DNA from: JAXGXJ01 sp963829545
GTDB lineage: Bacteria; Actinomycetota; Thermoleophilia; RBG-16-64-13
Length of the DNA stretch: 64,000 nt
Direction of reading: 5' to 3'
NCBI GenBank assembly: GCA_963829545.1
Contig: CAWHIX010000002.1
Span: 1 to 64,000 of the forward strand
Position numbers and translations under genes: made by a program. The notes beneath the pieces are model-generated. The model worked only from the letters and a program-made list of their open reading frames with translations. It was not told where the DNA came from and searched no databases. How positions within the stretch are numbered: position 1 is the first letter of the stretch; each line of letters begins with the position of its first letter. This document shows positions 39,297-47,848 of the stretch, in pieces.

Positions 39297-40830
39297 CTAC
39301 TTCTCGGGGCGAAGCTGGGGAAAGAGGATGACGTCGCGGATGGAGTCCAACCCCAGCAGCATCATGGCCAGCCGGTCGATACCGATACCCAGTCCTCCCG
39401 CGGGGGGCATTCCGTACTCCAAAGCGCGCAGGAAGTCCTCGTCGAGGACATGCGCTTCCTCGTCGCCCGCTTCCTTGTTGCGCGCCTGCTGCTCGAAGCG
39501 CCCCCGCTGGTCGATGGGGTCGTTGAGTTCGGAGAAGGCGTTGCCCACCTCCTTGCCGCCGATGATGGGCTGGAAGCGTTCCACAAGGAGCGGGTCGTTG
39601 CGGGCTGCACTTGGCCAGGGGGCTCAATTCCAGCGGGTAGTCGATGGCGAAGGTGGGCTGGATCAAGGTCGGCCAGACGGCGTGCTTCAGTCCCTTGTCC
39701 ACGAGGGTGGCGAAGGTATCGCGGTTCTCGACCTCGACGCCGCGCTGATGCAGCGCCCGCTTGGCCTCCTGCGGAGCCGCGCGCATCTCGGCCAGACCCA
39801 GGCCGAGTGTCTCCATGAGCAGCGAGTCGATGGTGCGACGGGGCCACGGGGCCTTGAGCTCGACAGGATGCTCCCCGATGACGATCTCCGTAGTACCGAG
39901 CACCTCCAGGGCAAGCGCCGGGATCATGTTCTCGACCAGCTCCATGATGGCGTTGTAGTCCACGTACGCCCAGTAGAGTTCCATCATGGTGAACTCGGGG
40001 TTGTGGACAGGCGAGATGCCCTCGTTGCGGAAGTTCTTGCCGATCTCGTAGATGCGGTCGAAACCGCCCACCAGCAGTCGCTTCAGATACAGTTCGGGGG
40101 CGATGCGCAGGTAGAGGTCGCTATCCAGCGCGTTGTGATGGGTCGCAAAGGGACGAGCGAGAGCGCCTCCGGGCAGGGGCTGGAGAATAGGGGTCTCCAC
40201 CTCCACGAAGCCCTGGGCGTCCAGATAGCGGCGCATGGCCGACACCAGCTGGCCCCGCGCCCGCAACTGCCGGGCGACGTCGGGATTGCTCACCAGGTCG
40301 ATGTAGCGCTGCCGGTACCGGGTCTCGCGGTCCTGGAGCCCGTGAAACTTCTCGGGCAGGGGCCGCAGGGACTTGGTGAGCATGGTCCAGGTAGAGGCGA
40401 AGAGAGTCAGTTCGCCCCGCCGGGTGCGGAAGACATGCCCCTCGCAACCAACGATGTCGCCCACGTCCACATCGGTGAGCAACGCAAAGGACTCCTCGCC
40501 CATCGTGTCCACGTTGCTGTAGATCTGGATGTCGTCCCAGCCGTCCCGAAGGGTCAGGAAGACGGCCTTGCCGTGCTCCCGGCGGGCCATGACCCGGCCG
40601 GCCACCCGATAGTGGCTCTGCTCGTCCTTCCCGCCTGTCTCGAGTTGGGCATGAGCCTGGAGGATCTGGGCGGGGTTGGTGCGGGCTGCGAAGCTACGCG
40701 CGTAGGGTTCGACGTTCTGCCCGCGAAGGCGCTCGACCTTGGCCAGGCGGTCACGCTCCCATTCAGCCAGATGGGCCGAGCCTATGCCGCCCTCTTCCTC
40801 CTGATCCGAAGGTCCGGCAGTGGCGTCCAT
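39297..40830 (-). CDS. lysS: Lysyl-tRNA synthetase (class II), one apparent frameshift
   Basis: A class II synthetase that charges tRNA-Lys. The OB-fold anticodon domain has YRVAGRVMARREHGKAVFLT. Motif 1 is near YLDAQGFVEVETPILQPLPG, motif 2 near FDRIYEIGKNFRNEGISPVH and NPEFTMMELYWAY, and motif 3 near GGLGIGIDRLAMMLLGLDSI. The frame changes near 39612. Up to LSPLAK it is in one frame, and from AARNDPLLVERFQPIIGGKE to the end (PQLRPEK) in the next. Removing one T after the AAG codon restores continuity. An essential gene broken by one base suggests a sequence error. The ATG directly abuts the greA stop (TAGATG). Confidence 0.9.
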
Positions 40831-41313
40831 CTAGGACATCTTTCCGATGGAGAGGATCTCGTAGCTGAGCGCGCCGACAGGCACGTTGACGGTCACCACT
40901 TCGCCCACCTGTTTGCCCAGGATGGCCTGGCCGACAGGTGATTCGTTGGAGAGTCGGGCCTTCGCGGGATCGGCTTCCGCAGAGCCGACCAGCGTGTATA
41001 TGCGGATCTCCCCGCCATCCTGGTCGCGCAGCGTCACGGTGCTGCCCACGCTCACCCGATCGGTGTCGATCTCCGATTCCTTGATCACCCTTGCCCGGCG
41101 AAGCTTCTCCTGCAGCACGCTGATGCGGTGCTCCAACATGGCCTGTTCGGCCTTGGCGTCGTCGTACTCGGAGTTCTCCGAGATGTCCCCGAACTCGCGC
41201 GCCTGGCGGATGCGTTCGGCGACTTCCTCGCGCCTTACGTTGGAGAGAAGAGCGATCTCGTCCTGGAGCTGCACGAGTCCATCAGCTGTGAGGATGACTT
41301 CTTTCCGAGACAC
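40831..41313 (-). CDS. greA: Transcription elongation factor GreA
   Basis: A 160-residue factor that rescues backtracked RNA polymerase by stimulating transcript cleavage. The N-terminal coiled coil reads LTADGLVQLQDEIALLSNVR, with the tip acidic residues in EFGDISENSEYDDAKAEQ. The C-terminal FKBP-like domain includes SVGSTVTLRDQDGGEIRIYT and ESPVGQAILGKQVGEVVTV. It is the first gene of a long unit reading into lysS, with a near-consensus promoter about 55 bases upstream (41371-41400). AGGAAGG precedes the start at 41313. Confidence 0.96.
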   Translation of the reverse strand: MSRKEVILTADGLVQLQDEIALLSNVRREEVAERIRQAREFGDISENSEYDDAKAEQAMLEHRISVLQEKLRRARVIKESEIDTDRVSVGSTVTLRDQDGGEIRIYTLVGSAEADPAKARLSNESPVGQAILGKQVGEVVTVNVPVGALSYEILSIGKMS

Positions 41314-41370
41314 TGGCGTTACCTTCCTTCTTAGGACTCCACGGGCGAACGGGCCTAAAAGTGGCCGCGC

Positions 41371-41400
41371 ATTATAGGGTGGGACTCACCCCCTTGTCAA
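41371..41400 (-). promoter_or_regulatory. Near-consensus housekeeping promoter for greA-lysS
   Basis: The minus strand carries TTGACA (41395-41400) and TATAAT (41371-41376), both perfect consensus, separated by 18 bases. The distance from the -10 box to the greA start at 41313 is about 57 bases. It is the clearest sigma-A-type promoter in the window. Confidence 0.8.
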
Positions 41401-41404
41401 ATGG

Positions 41405-41471
41405 GCGGAGCTCTACCCTCCCCGGCGCAGCACGCCTTCGGCAAGCTTTGCCGGGGAGGGTAGAGCTCCGC
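41405..41471. repeat. 22-bp perfect inverted repeat
   Basis: Arms at 41405-41426 and 41450-41471 are perfect reverse complements (the left arm begins GCGGAGCTCTACCC), separated by a 23-base loop that contains CTTCGG. It lies five bases upstream of the greA -35 box and 171 bases beyond the dus stop. It could be a terminator for the upstream unit, although no U-tract follows, or an operator-like or mobile palindrome. Confidence 0.7.
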
Positions 41472-41520
41472 TGTGTCTAAGGGGATCACCGGCTGCCACG
41501 GTCCGTCGCGAGGGTGGGCC

Positions 41521-41642
41521 ACTCTGGGGTTGGCGCTCGCCACTCTCGCTTCTGGCGGTCGCTTCGCCCCGCTCTCAGTTTCTGGCGGTCGCTTGCTCCG
41601 CCTCGCGGCTCTTTGGCGGTTGCTTCGCTCCGCCTCGCGGCC
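41521..41642. repeat. Short tandem ~30-31-bp degenerate repeats
   Basis: Units beginning TCTGGCGGTCGCTTCG, TCTGGCGGTCGCTTGCTC and TTTGGCGGTTGCTTCGCTC start at 41551, 41581 and 41612. A weaker unit begins near 41523. They fill the space just downstream of the dus stop codon. Confidence 0.55.
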
Positions 41643-42733
41643 TATTCGGTCAGCAGGGCGGCCAGGGCCCGGTCTAGTTCGGCCACGTCGGGGGCCTGAC
41701 GCAGCTCTTCTATTGCCGTCGCGGGGATGCCGGAGGGGCGTAGGTACCAGCCCAGCAGCTTGCGTGCCCAGCGCGCGGCGCGCTGGGCTCCGCGTTCTTC
41801 GGCGGCGCGGGTCAGCAGAGCACGCAGGTCGGCTACGACTACGTCCAGGGGCGGACGGGGACGGTCTTCGCCTGCGAGGAGGTCGTCGGCGCACCAGGGA
41901 TTGCCGGCCACGCCGCGGGCCAGCATCACCCCTGCGACCCCGGTGGACTCCCACACCGACAGGGCGGAGGCGAAGCCGTAGATGTCGCCGGAGGCAAGCA
42001 CCGGGATGCCGAGGGCTTCGACCATGGCCGCGGACAGGGAATGGTCGGCCGTGCCCCGGTAGAACTGATCGGCCGAACGGGGGTGCAGGCACACGGCCGC
42101 GGCGCCGGCCTCCTCCAGGCGCAGGGTCAGTTCGACGATGCGATGGCCCTCCCCAGGTCTCAGTCCGGAGCGGACCTTCACCGTCACCGGCACGCCTCTC
42201 TGGGCCGCCACCTTCACCACGGCGGCGGTCATGGCCACCGCCCGGTCCGGATCGCCGAGCAGGGCGGCCCCCGCCCCGGTCCGCACTACCTTACGCACCG
42301 GACAACCCATGTTGATGTCGACGACATCGGGGGCGTGGTCGCCGGAGAGCACGATCTCGGTCGCCGCTGCCATCACCTCCGGGGTGTCGCCGAACAGTTG
42401 CACCGCGAGCGGCCGCTCCTCGTCCCTGAAAGCGAGGTACTCCGCGGTGCGCACGTTGTGATGCAGAAGCCCGTGGGCGGAGACCATCTCGGTCGTGACC
42501 AGACCCACGCCGTGGGTCTTCATGTGTCGGCGATAGGCGCCGATGGTCAGACCGGCCATGGGGGCAAGAACAGCCCGGTTGGGGATCTCCACCGGACCGA
42601 TGCGGAACGGCAGCGCGAAGGGCGACCCGGCCGGCCGGCCGCAGCCGGGCTCCTCGCAAGGGGGGCTAGCTATGGTTCCGCCTGTAGATGATCTCGAGAC
42701 CGCGCAGTGTGAGCAGGGGGTCGAGTCGGTCAA
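41642..42733 (-). CDS. tRNA-dihydrouridine synthase (Dus)
   Basis: A flavoprotein that reduces uridine in tRNA D-loops. Family blocks are IPNRAVLAPMAGLTIGAYRR, LAVQLFGDTPEVMAAATE, VDINMGCPVRKVVRTGAGAA (with the catalytic Cys), VTVKVRSGLRPGEG, LHPRSADQFYRGTADHS and IPVLASGDIYG (FMN-binding). The C-terminal helical domain is present. The longest frame starts at 42733 and overlaps coaX by 68 bases. About 48 residues precede the conserved part, so the true start is probably nearer 42660-42590, and no good ribosome-binding site decides it. It sits in the DusB position of the Bacillus cluster. Confidence 0.88.
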   Translation of the reverse strand: MTDSTPCSHCAVSRSSTGGTIASPPCEEPGCGRPAGSPFALPFRIGPVEIPNRAVLAPMAGLTIGAYRRHMKTHGVGLVTTEMVSAHGLLHHNVRTAEYLAFRDEERPLAVQLFGDTPEVMAAATEIVLSGDHAPDVVDINMGCPVRKVVRTGAGAALLGDPDRAVAMTAAVVKVAAQRGVPVTVKVRSGLRPGEGHRIVELTLRLEEAGAAAVCLHPRSADQFYRGTADHSLSAAMVEALGIPVLASGDIYGFASALSVWESTGVAGVMLARGVAGNPWCADDLLAGEDRPRPPLDVVVADLRALLTRAAEERGAQRAARWARKLLGWYLRPSGIPATAIEELRQAPDVAELDRALAALLTE

Positions 42734-43433
42734 GCGACGAGGCGTGCTCGAAGATGAGCGAAGCCAGCCCGCCGGTGGCGATTGTGACCGCCTGCGCGTC
42801 CAGTTCCGCCCGCATGCGGCCGACTATGCCGTCCACCTGCCCGGCAAAACCGTAGATGGCACCCGCCTGCATGGCCTGCAAGGTGTTTCGGCCGATGACC
42901 GTCCCCGGGTCGACCAGTTCGATCCTCATAAGGCGCGCCGCCCGCGTCGAAAGGGCGTCCAGAGAGACCTCGATACCGGGAGCGATGGCGTGCCCCAGGT
43001 ACTCCCCCGCGGCGGACACGGCGCTGAAGGTAGTGGCGGTGCCGAAGTCGACGGCTATGCAGGGGCCCCCGCAGACCTCGTACGCAGCCACCGCGTCGAC
43101 GATGAGGTCGGGACCGACCTGCCGGGGGTCGTTGGTGAGGATGGGCATGCCCGTCTTCACTCCCGGGCCTACCACCAGGGCCTCGGTGTTGAACCAGCGG
43201 CCGGCCATGGCTGAGTACTCGGTGCTCAGGCGCGGCACCACCGACGACAGAGCGACGCCCGACACCGACCCCCTGGTGTAATCGTCCAGGCGGAGGAGGT
43301 CATCGATCACGGCCGCGATCTCGTCGCCAGTCCTCCGCACGTCGGTGGCCATCCGCCAACTGGCCGCCAACTCCTGCTCCTGGAAGAGGCCCAGGGTGGT
43401 CTGCGTGTTCCCCACATCGACGGTCAGCAGCAT
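42666..43433 (-). CDS. coaX: Type III pantothenate kinase
   Basis: First enzyme of coenzyme A synthesis, of the ASKHA fold. The 255-residue product starts MLLTVDVGNTQTTLGLF, with the phosphate-binding DVGNT motif. GPGVKTGMPILTNDPRQVG and PDLIVDAVAAYEV carry the pantothenate and catalytic Asp region. VDFGTATTFSAVSAAGEYLG and APGIEVSLDALSTRAARL complete the family blocks. GGGAGGTGCTCG precedes the ATG. It lies 25 bases after nadC and is probably co-transcribed, so CoA, NAD and folate genes share one unit. Confidence 0.95.
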   Translation of the reverse strand: MLLTVDVGNTQTTLGLFQEQELAASWRMATDVRRTGDEIAAVIDDLLRLDDYTRGSVSGVALSSVVPRLSTEYSAMAGRWFNTEALVVGPGVKTGMPILTNDPRQVGPDLIVDAVAAYEVCGGPCIAVDFGTATTFSAVSAAGEYLGHAIAPGIEVSLDALSTRAARLMRIELVDPGTVIGRNTLQAMQAGAIYGFAGQVDGIVGRMRAELDAQAVTIATGGLASLIFEHASSLDRLDPLLTLRGLEIIYRRNHS

Positions 43434-43458
43434 CGAGCACCTCCCTCAGGGTCGGGCA

Positions 43459-44322
43459 TCAGGCGCGGATCAGTTCCGGGGGCAGCAGGGTCAGGCTCAG
43501 GTTGGCCGCCGGAGCCCCCATGGTGAGGGCGCTCGTGGACACGATGTCCACTCCGGTCTCCGCCACCGCCCGCACGTTCTCCAACGTCACCCCGCCGGAA
43601 GCTTCCAGGATCACAGCGGGTCTCAGGTCGCGAGCCAGAGCCACCAGAGCGCGCAGCGACTCGGGCGACTGATTGTCGAGCATGATGATGTCGGCGCCCG
43701 CCTCGATGGCCTCACGGAGGTCGTCCGCCGATTCCACCTCCACCTCGATGCGCAAGTAGTGGGGCCGCGCCTCCTGGGCCCGCTTCACGGCTCGGCGCAC
43801 CCCTCCCGCAGCCTTCAGGTGGTTGTTCTTTATAAGGACCAGATCGAAGAGCCCGTAGCGATGATTGGCGCAACCTCCGTAGACAACGGCCTTCTTCTCC
43901 CAATAGCGCAGGCCCGGCGTGGTCTTGCGCGTGTCGACCACCGTCGCCCCCGTCCCCTCCACGGCCTGAGCGAAGCGCCGTGCTTGGGTGGCGACCCCGG
44001 AGAGATGGCTGAGGAAGTTCAGCATCGTGCGTTCGGCCCCCAGCAGGCTGCGCACGGATCCCTCAAGGGTGGCCACGGGCCGACCCTCCTCGACCGACGA
44101 ACCCTCTTCGGCTGCGCCGACGAACGCACACTCCCTGTCTATCGCCTCCATGACGGCCTCGGCCAGAGGCAGGCCGCACAGCACCAGTCCCTCCCGAGCG
44201 ACGATCTCCGCGCGGCCGCGCAATCCCTCGGGCACCGTCCAGGCGGAGGTGACATCTCCGTATCCGCCCATGTCTTCGGCCAGAGCCGTGCGCACCAGTG
44301 ACCTGGAGGCCTCGTCCAACAC
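43459..44322 (-). CDS. nadC: Nicotinate-nucleotide pyrophosphorylase (quinolinate phosphoribosyltransferase)
   Basis: Converts quinolinate and PRPP to nicotinate mononucleotide, the last of the three de novo NAD steps encoded here. The 287-residue protein starts at GTG 44322 with GGGAGGAG upstream. Conserved blocks are AEDMGGYGDVTSAWTVPEG, ERTMLNFLSHLSGVATQARR, VVDTRKTTPGLRYWEKKAV (substrate-binding Arg/Lys), LVLIKNNHLKAAGG and ILEASGGVTLENVRAVAETG. It is four bases from nadB, with products in pathway order nadA-nadB-nadC. Confidence 0.95.
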   Translation of the reverse strand: MLDEASRSLVRTALAEDMGGYGDVTSAWTVPEGLRGRAEIVAREGLVLCGLPLAEAVMEAIDRECAFVGAAEEGSSVEEGRPVATLEGSVRSLLGAERTMLNFLSHLSGVATQARRFAQAVEGTGATVVDTRKTTPGLRYWEKKAVVYGGCANHRYGLFDLVLIKNNHLKAAGGVRRAVKRAQEARPHYLRIEVEVESADDLREAIEAGADIIMLDNQSPESLRALVALARDLRPAVILEASGGVTLENVRAVAETGVDIVSTSALTMGAPAANLSLTLLPPELIRA

Positions 44323-44325
44323 CTC

Positions 44326-45987
44326 TCACTCCTCCCTTTCGCTCAAAGTCACTGCAGGCTCACTCTGCCCGGGCACGCTCTGCAGCAGAACATGTCGACG
44401 CCACACCCGGTCGTCCCTCTCGGGGAAATCCGAGCGCAGGTGGACCCCCCGGCTCTCCTCCCGCTCGAGCGCCGATACCACCATGTGCTCCGCCACGGTG
44501 AGCAGGTTGCAGAGTTCCAGTTCGGGGACACTGAGGCCCGCGGGCCGGAGCGTACCCCGGATCTCTCGGATGATGTCCATCGTGCGTTGCAGGCTCCGGC
44601 TGCTGCGGACGATCCCGCAACCCTCAGCCATCGCTTCGCCCAGACGCCTGCGTCCCGCGGCCACCGTCTCAGAGTCGTTGCCGGGCCGAGTCTCCTCGTC
44701 CAGATCCAGCCGGATCTTGTTGACGGTGGGATCGCAGGAACTCAGATAGCAGCTCAACTCGCGCACGGTGCGCTCTCCGAAGACCAGCCCCTCGAGGAGC
44801 GAGTTCGAAGCCAGCCGGTTGGCCCCGTGGATGCCGGTACTGGCCGTCTCCCCGCAGGCATACAGCCCCGGGACCGAGGTCCGCCCCCAGACATCGGTCT
44901 GCACGCCCCCGATATAGTAGTGGGAGGCCGGTGCGATGGGGATGAGCTCCGAGGCCAGATCGAGGCCACGCTTGGCCAGACCAGTGAATACGGTGGGGAA
45001 GCGGGTGCGCAGGAAATCAGCGTCGAGGTGGCGGGCATCGAGCCACACGTGATCGACCTGGTCGCGGTCCATAACCCTCTTGATGTTCCGCACCACTACG
45101 TCTCGAGGCGCCAACTCCTGCCGGGGATCGGCGCCCACCATGAAGCGCTCCCCGCTGTCGTCTCGAAGATAGGCGCCCTCTCCCCGCAGGGCTTCGGTGA
45201 GAAGGAGCGTGGGGTTCTCTTCGGCGTAGAGCGCCGTGGGATGAAACTGCATGAACTCCATGTCGCGCATGAGCGCCCCCGCCCGATAGGCCATGGCGTG
45301 CCCATCGCCGGTGGCCATAGCGGGGTTGGTGGTATGCGCGAAGACCTGCCCGGCGCCACCGCAGGCAAGGATGACCGCCCGGGCGAGTGACACCGTGAGC
45401 TCGCCCTCCCCGTCGACGGAAAGCGCCCCTACGCAGCGGCCTCCGTCTACGATGAGATCGACGACGAACTCGTCCTCGTGCAGTTCGGCTCGGCTGCCGC
45501 CGACGATGGCTTCCGCGAGCGTGCTCGCGACCACGCTGCCGGTCGCGTCTCCTCCTGCACGCACCACGCGCGCGACGGAATGGGCCCCCTCCGAAGCGAG
45601 GATGAACTTGCCGTCCCGCTGGTCGAACTTGGTGCCCAGACGCTCCAACTCGCGCACCCTGTCCGGTCCCTCTTCAACCAGGATGCGCACGGCCTCGGCG
45701 TCGCAGAGGCCGACTCCGGCCTCCAAGGTGTCGGCCAGATGCAGATCGGAGGAGTCGTAGGGCCCCATAGCCGCGGCGATGCCTCCCTGGGCCAGGAACG
45801 TCGTCGTCTCCGCCAGTTTGCCCTTGGTGATGATGCCAACATTCCACTGGTTCGCGGCCCCGATGGCCGCCGTCAGACCGGCTATGCCGCCGCCGATCAC
45901 GAGGACGTCGTAGCTGGAGAAGCGGACGCCAGCCCCACCCCTCGACACCAGAAAGGGGCTGCGACCGGGAGCGACCGGGACGCTCAA
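44326..45987 (-). CDS. nadB: L-aspartate oxidase
   Basis: An FAD enzyme oxidising aspartate to iminoaspartate for NadA. The 553-residue protein has the dinucleotide-binding motif VLVIGGGIAGLTAAIGAANQ, the TFLAQGGIAAAMGPYDSSDL signature, HSVARVVRAGGDATG, GGAGQVFAHTTNPAMATGDG, MQFHPTALY and the succinate dehydrogenase-like C-terminus. The likely TTG start at 45987 overlaps the nadA stop (TTGA). A GTG about 14 codons in is an alternative. The gene is intact. A C-terminal stretch ending RVWRRHVLLQSVPGQSEPAV is present. Confidence 0.95.
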   Translation of the reverse strand: MSVPVAPGRSPFLVSRGGAGVRFSSYDVLVIGGGIAGLTAAIGAANQWNVGIITKGKLAETTTFLAQGGIAAAMGPYDSSDLHLADTLEAGVGLCDAEAVRILVEEGPDRVRELERLGTKFDQRDGKFILASEGAHSVARVVRAGGDATGSVVASTLAEAIVGGSRAELHEDEFVVDLIVDGGRCVGALSVDGEGELTVSLARAVILACGGAGQVFAHTTNPAMATGDGHAMAYRAGALMRDMEFMQFHPTALYAEENPTLLLTEALRGEGAYLRDDSGERFMVGADPRQELAPRDVVVRNIKRVMDRDQVDHVWLDARHLDADFLRTRFPTVFTGLAKRGLDLASELIPIAPASHYYIGGVQTDVWGRTSVPGLYACGETASTGIHGANRLASNSLLEGLVFGERTVRELSCYLSSCDPTVNKIRLDLDEETRPGNDSETVAAGRRRLGEAMAEGCGIVRSSRSLQRTMDIIREIRGTLRPAGLSVPELELCNLLTVAEHMVVSALEREESRGVHLRSDFPERDDRVWRRHVLLQSVPGQSEPAVTLSEREE

Positions 45988-47462
45988 GGGGTGACCTCGA
46001 GCATGCGCTGCACGGCCCGCAGCGCCTTCTCCCCGATCTCGGGCGGGACGGTCACCACCGGCCCCCCGGCCTGCAGCGCGTTCCGGACCTTGTCCAGAGT
46101 GGTCAGCTTCATGTTGGGACAGACGGCCCGCTTGGTGACGGGGTAGAAGCGCTTGCCGGGAACGTCCTGGCTGAGGCGGTAGATCATCCCCGTCTCCGTA
46201 CCGATTATGAACTCCTCGGCCGGGTCGTCGCGGCAGAAGCGGATCATGCCGGCGGTACTCTCCACAGCGTCGGCCACCTCGCTGACTTCGGGACGCGCCT
46301 CCGGATGTACGACCACCTTGGCCCCAGGGTGCTCCACTCGAGCGCGCTCGACGTCCTCGACCTCGATGAGGTCGTGGGTGGGGCAGAATCCGGGCCAGAG
46401 AATCAACCTGCGGCCCGACTGCTTGGCCACCCAGGCCCCCAGGTTACGGTCGGGCGTGAAGATGATCTCCCGGTCGCGAGGGATGGTCTCCACAACGCGA
46501 ACGGCGTTGGCGCTGGTACAGCAGATGTCGGACACGGCCTTCACCGCGGCCGTGGTGTTGACGTAGCTGACCACCACCGCGTCCGGATGCTCGGCTTTCA
46601 GCCGCTCCAGCCCCTCCACGTCCACCATGTCGGCCATGGGGCAGCCGGCACGGGGCTCGGGCAAGATGACCGGACGGTCAGGAGCCAGGATAGCGGCCGT
46701 CTCGGCCATGAAGTGGACGCCGCAGAAAACGATCTCGCGCGCTTCGGTGGCCGCCGCCTGCCGGGAGAGCCCCAGCGAGTCGCCCAGGATGTCGGCCACG
46801 TCCTGCACTTCCGGGCGCTGGTAGTTGTGGGCCAGGATCACGGCCCCTCTCTCGCGCGCCAGTTCGCGGATCTCTGCGTGCAGCGCTGAATAGTCCATCT
46901 GTGACCTGCCGCTCCTCGTCATCGACTGCCCGTGCTCTGCGAGACGAACCCCACCGCGATCGGCGACCCCGTAGCGGCGGACCACCTGGTCTTGTACCCC
47001 GGCCAGAGCCTGGACCACCGTGCGGCCGCTGGGAAGGACGAGGTCCGGAGCCAACTCGGCCAGCGGCTCGAGCACGAAGCGGCGCTCCTCCATGCGCGGA
47101 TGGGGGATCTGCAACTCGTCATCCGCCAGGGACGAACCATGGTACCAAAGGATGTCCACGTCCACCGTGCGGGGACCCCAGCGCACCGTCCGCTCCCGGC
47201 CCAGCGCTTTCTCGATGGAGAGACCGCCTTGCAGGAGGGCGTGCGGGGCGAGAGAGGTCTCGATCTCCACCACCTGGTTGAGGAAATCAGGCTGCTCCGG
47301 TCCCCCGACAGGCGCCGTACGGTAGAACCCCGAAGCCCTCGTGACCCTCGTTCCTGGGAGGATAGCCAGCATATCCACGGCCCTGCCCAAGATCTCCTCG
47401 CCATCGCCTTGGTTGGAGCCCAGACCGATATACGCCCGCACCTGTGCAGCCCCTTCGGCCAT
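45984..47462 (-). CDS. nadA: FolK-NadA fusion: HPPK joined in frame to quinolinate synthase
   Basis: One uninterrupted 492-residue frame. Residues 1-165 are 6-hydroxymethyl-7,8-dihydropterin pyrophosphokinase (FolK): RAYIGLGSNQGDGEEILGRA and the signature RWGPRTVDVDILWYHGSSL. A linker of about 20 residues follows. From Met189 (46898) it is quinolinate synthase NadA, with ligands and motifs of the 4Fe-4S enzyme: ILAHNYQRPEVQDVADILG, FCGVHFMAETAAILAP, VSDICCTSANAVRVVE, LWPGFCPTHDLIEVEDV and RAVCPNMKLTTLDKVRN. NadA could instead start independently at 46898 (weak CAGGT upstream) or after GAGGAG near 46915. It overlaps nadB and begins six bases after the folB stop. Confidence 0.9.
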   Translation of the reverse strand: MAEGAAQVRAYIGLGSNQGDGEEILGRAVDMLAILPGTRVTRASGFYRTAPVGGPEQPDFLNQVVEIETSLAPHALLQGGLSIEKALGRERTVRWGPRTVDVDILWYHGSSLADDELQIPHPRMEERRFVLEPLAELAPDLVLPSGRTVVQALAGVQDQVVRRYGVADRGGVRLAEHGQSMTRSGRSQMDYSALHAEIRELARERGAVILAHNYQRPEVQDVADILGDSLGLSRQAAATEAREIVFCGVHFMAETAAILAPDRPVILPEPRAGCPMADMVDVEGLERLKAEHPDAVVVSYVNTTAAVKAVSDICCTSANAVRVVETIPRDREIIFTPDRNLGAWVAKQSGRRLILWPGFCPTHDLIEVEDVERARVEHPGAKVVVHPEARPEVSEVADAVESTAGMIRFCRDDPAEEFIIGTETGMIYRLSQDVPGKRFYPVTKRAVCPNMKLTTLDKVRNALQAGGPVVTVPPEIGEKALRAVQRMLEVTP

Positions 47463-47468
47463 GGGCGC

Positions 47469-47837
47469 TTAGCTCTCGAGGTCCGCTCGTGTCAACTCCA
47501 CGGCCACGCTCACGCTCTTGAGGGCACAGGCAACGGGCGGGTGAGGCTTGATGACCTGCACCCACACCTCGTCCACCGGGAACCTGTCGAGGATCGCTTC
47601 CGCTGTCTTCTGGGCCAGGCGCTCGAGCAGAGACACGCTGCTCGTGGTCACGATGTCGGTGATGAGGTCCATGACCTCCGTGTAGTCGACCGTGTCCTCC
47701 ACCTTGTCGGTGAGGGCCGCGCGGCACTCTTCCACGGTGAGGCGCACGTCGAAGTACAGACGCTGGCCGAGCACCTTCTCCTCCGGAGCCACCCCGTGAT
47801 GACCGTAGACCTCCAGACCCTGGATGAAGATATCCAT
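47469..47837 (-). CDS. folB: Dihydroneopterin aldolase
   Basis: A folate-pathway aldolase that releases 6-hydroxymethyldihydropterin for FolK. The 122-residue product starts MDIFIQGLEVYGHHGVAPEE at 47837, supported by AAAGGGGGAGAC just upstream. DYTEVMDLITDIVTTSSVSL and LLERLAQKTAEAILDRFP are the family's substrate-binding helices, and VWVQVIKPHPPVACALKSV is the closing strand with the catalytic Lys. It lies 11 bases after folP and 6 bases before folK, so FolP, FolB and FolK are made together. Confidence 0.95.
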   Translation of the reverse strand: MDIFIQGLEVYGHHGVAPEEKVLGQRLYFDVRLTVEECRAALTDKVEDTVDYTEVMDLITDIVTTSSVSLLERLAQKTAEAILDRFPVDEVWVQVIKPHPPVACALKSVSVAVELTRADLES

Positions 47838-47848
47838 GTCTCCCCCTT

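Noticed and set aside
38455..40830. 791-codon minus-strand frame that would be a LysS-McsA fusion
   Set aside because: It arises only because of the lysS frameshift. The second half of LysS is in another frame, and McsA has its own strong ribosome-binding site and GTG at 39033.
39136..40941. 601-codon plus-strand open frame
   Set aside because: It is antisense to lysS, which has all class II synthetase motifs on the minus strand.
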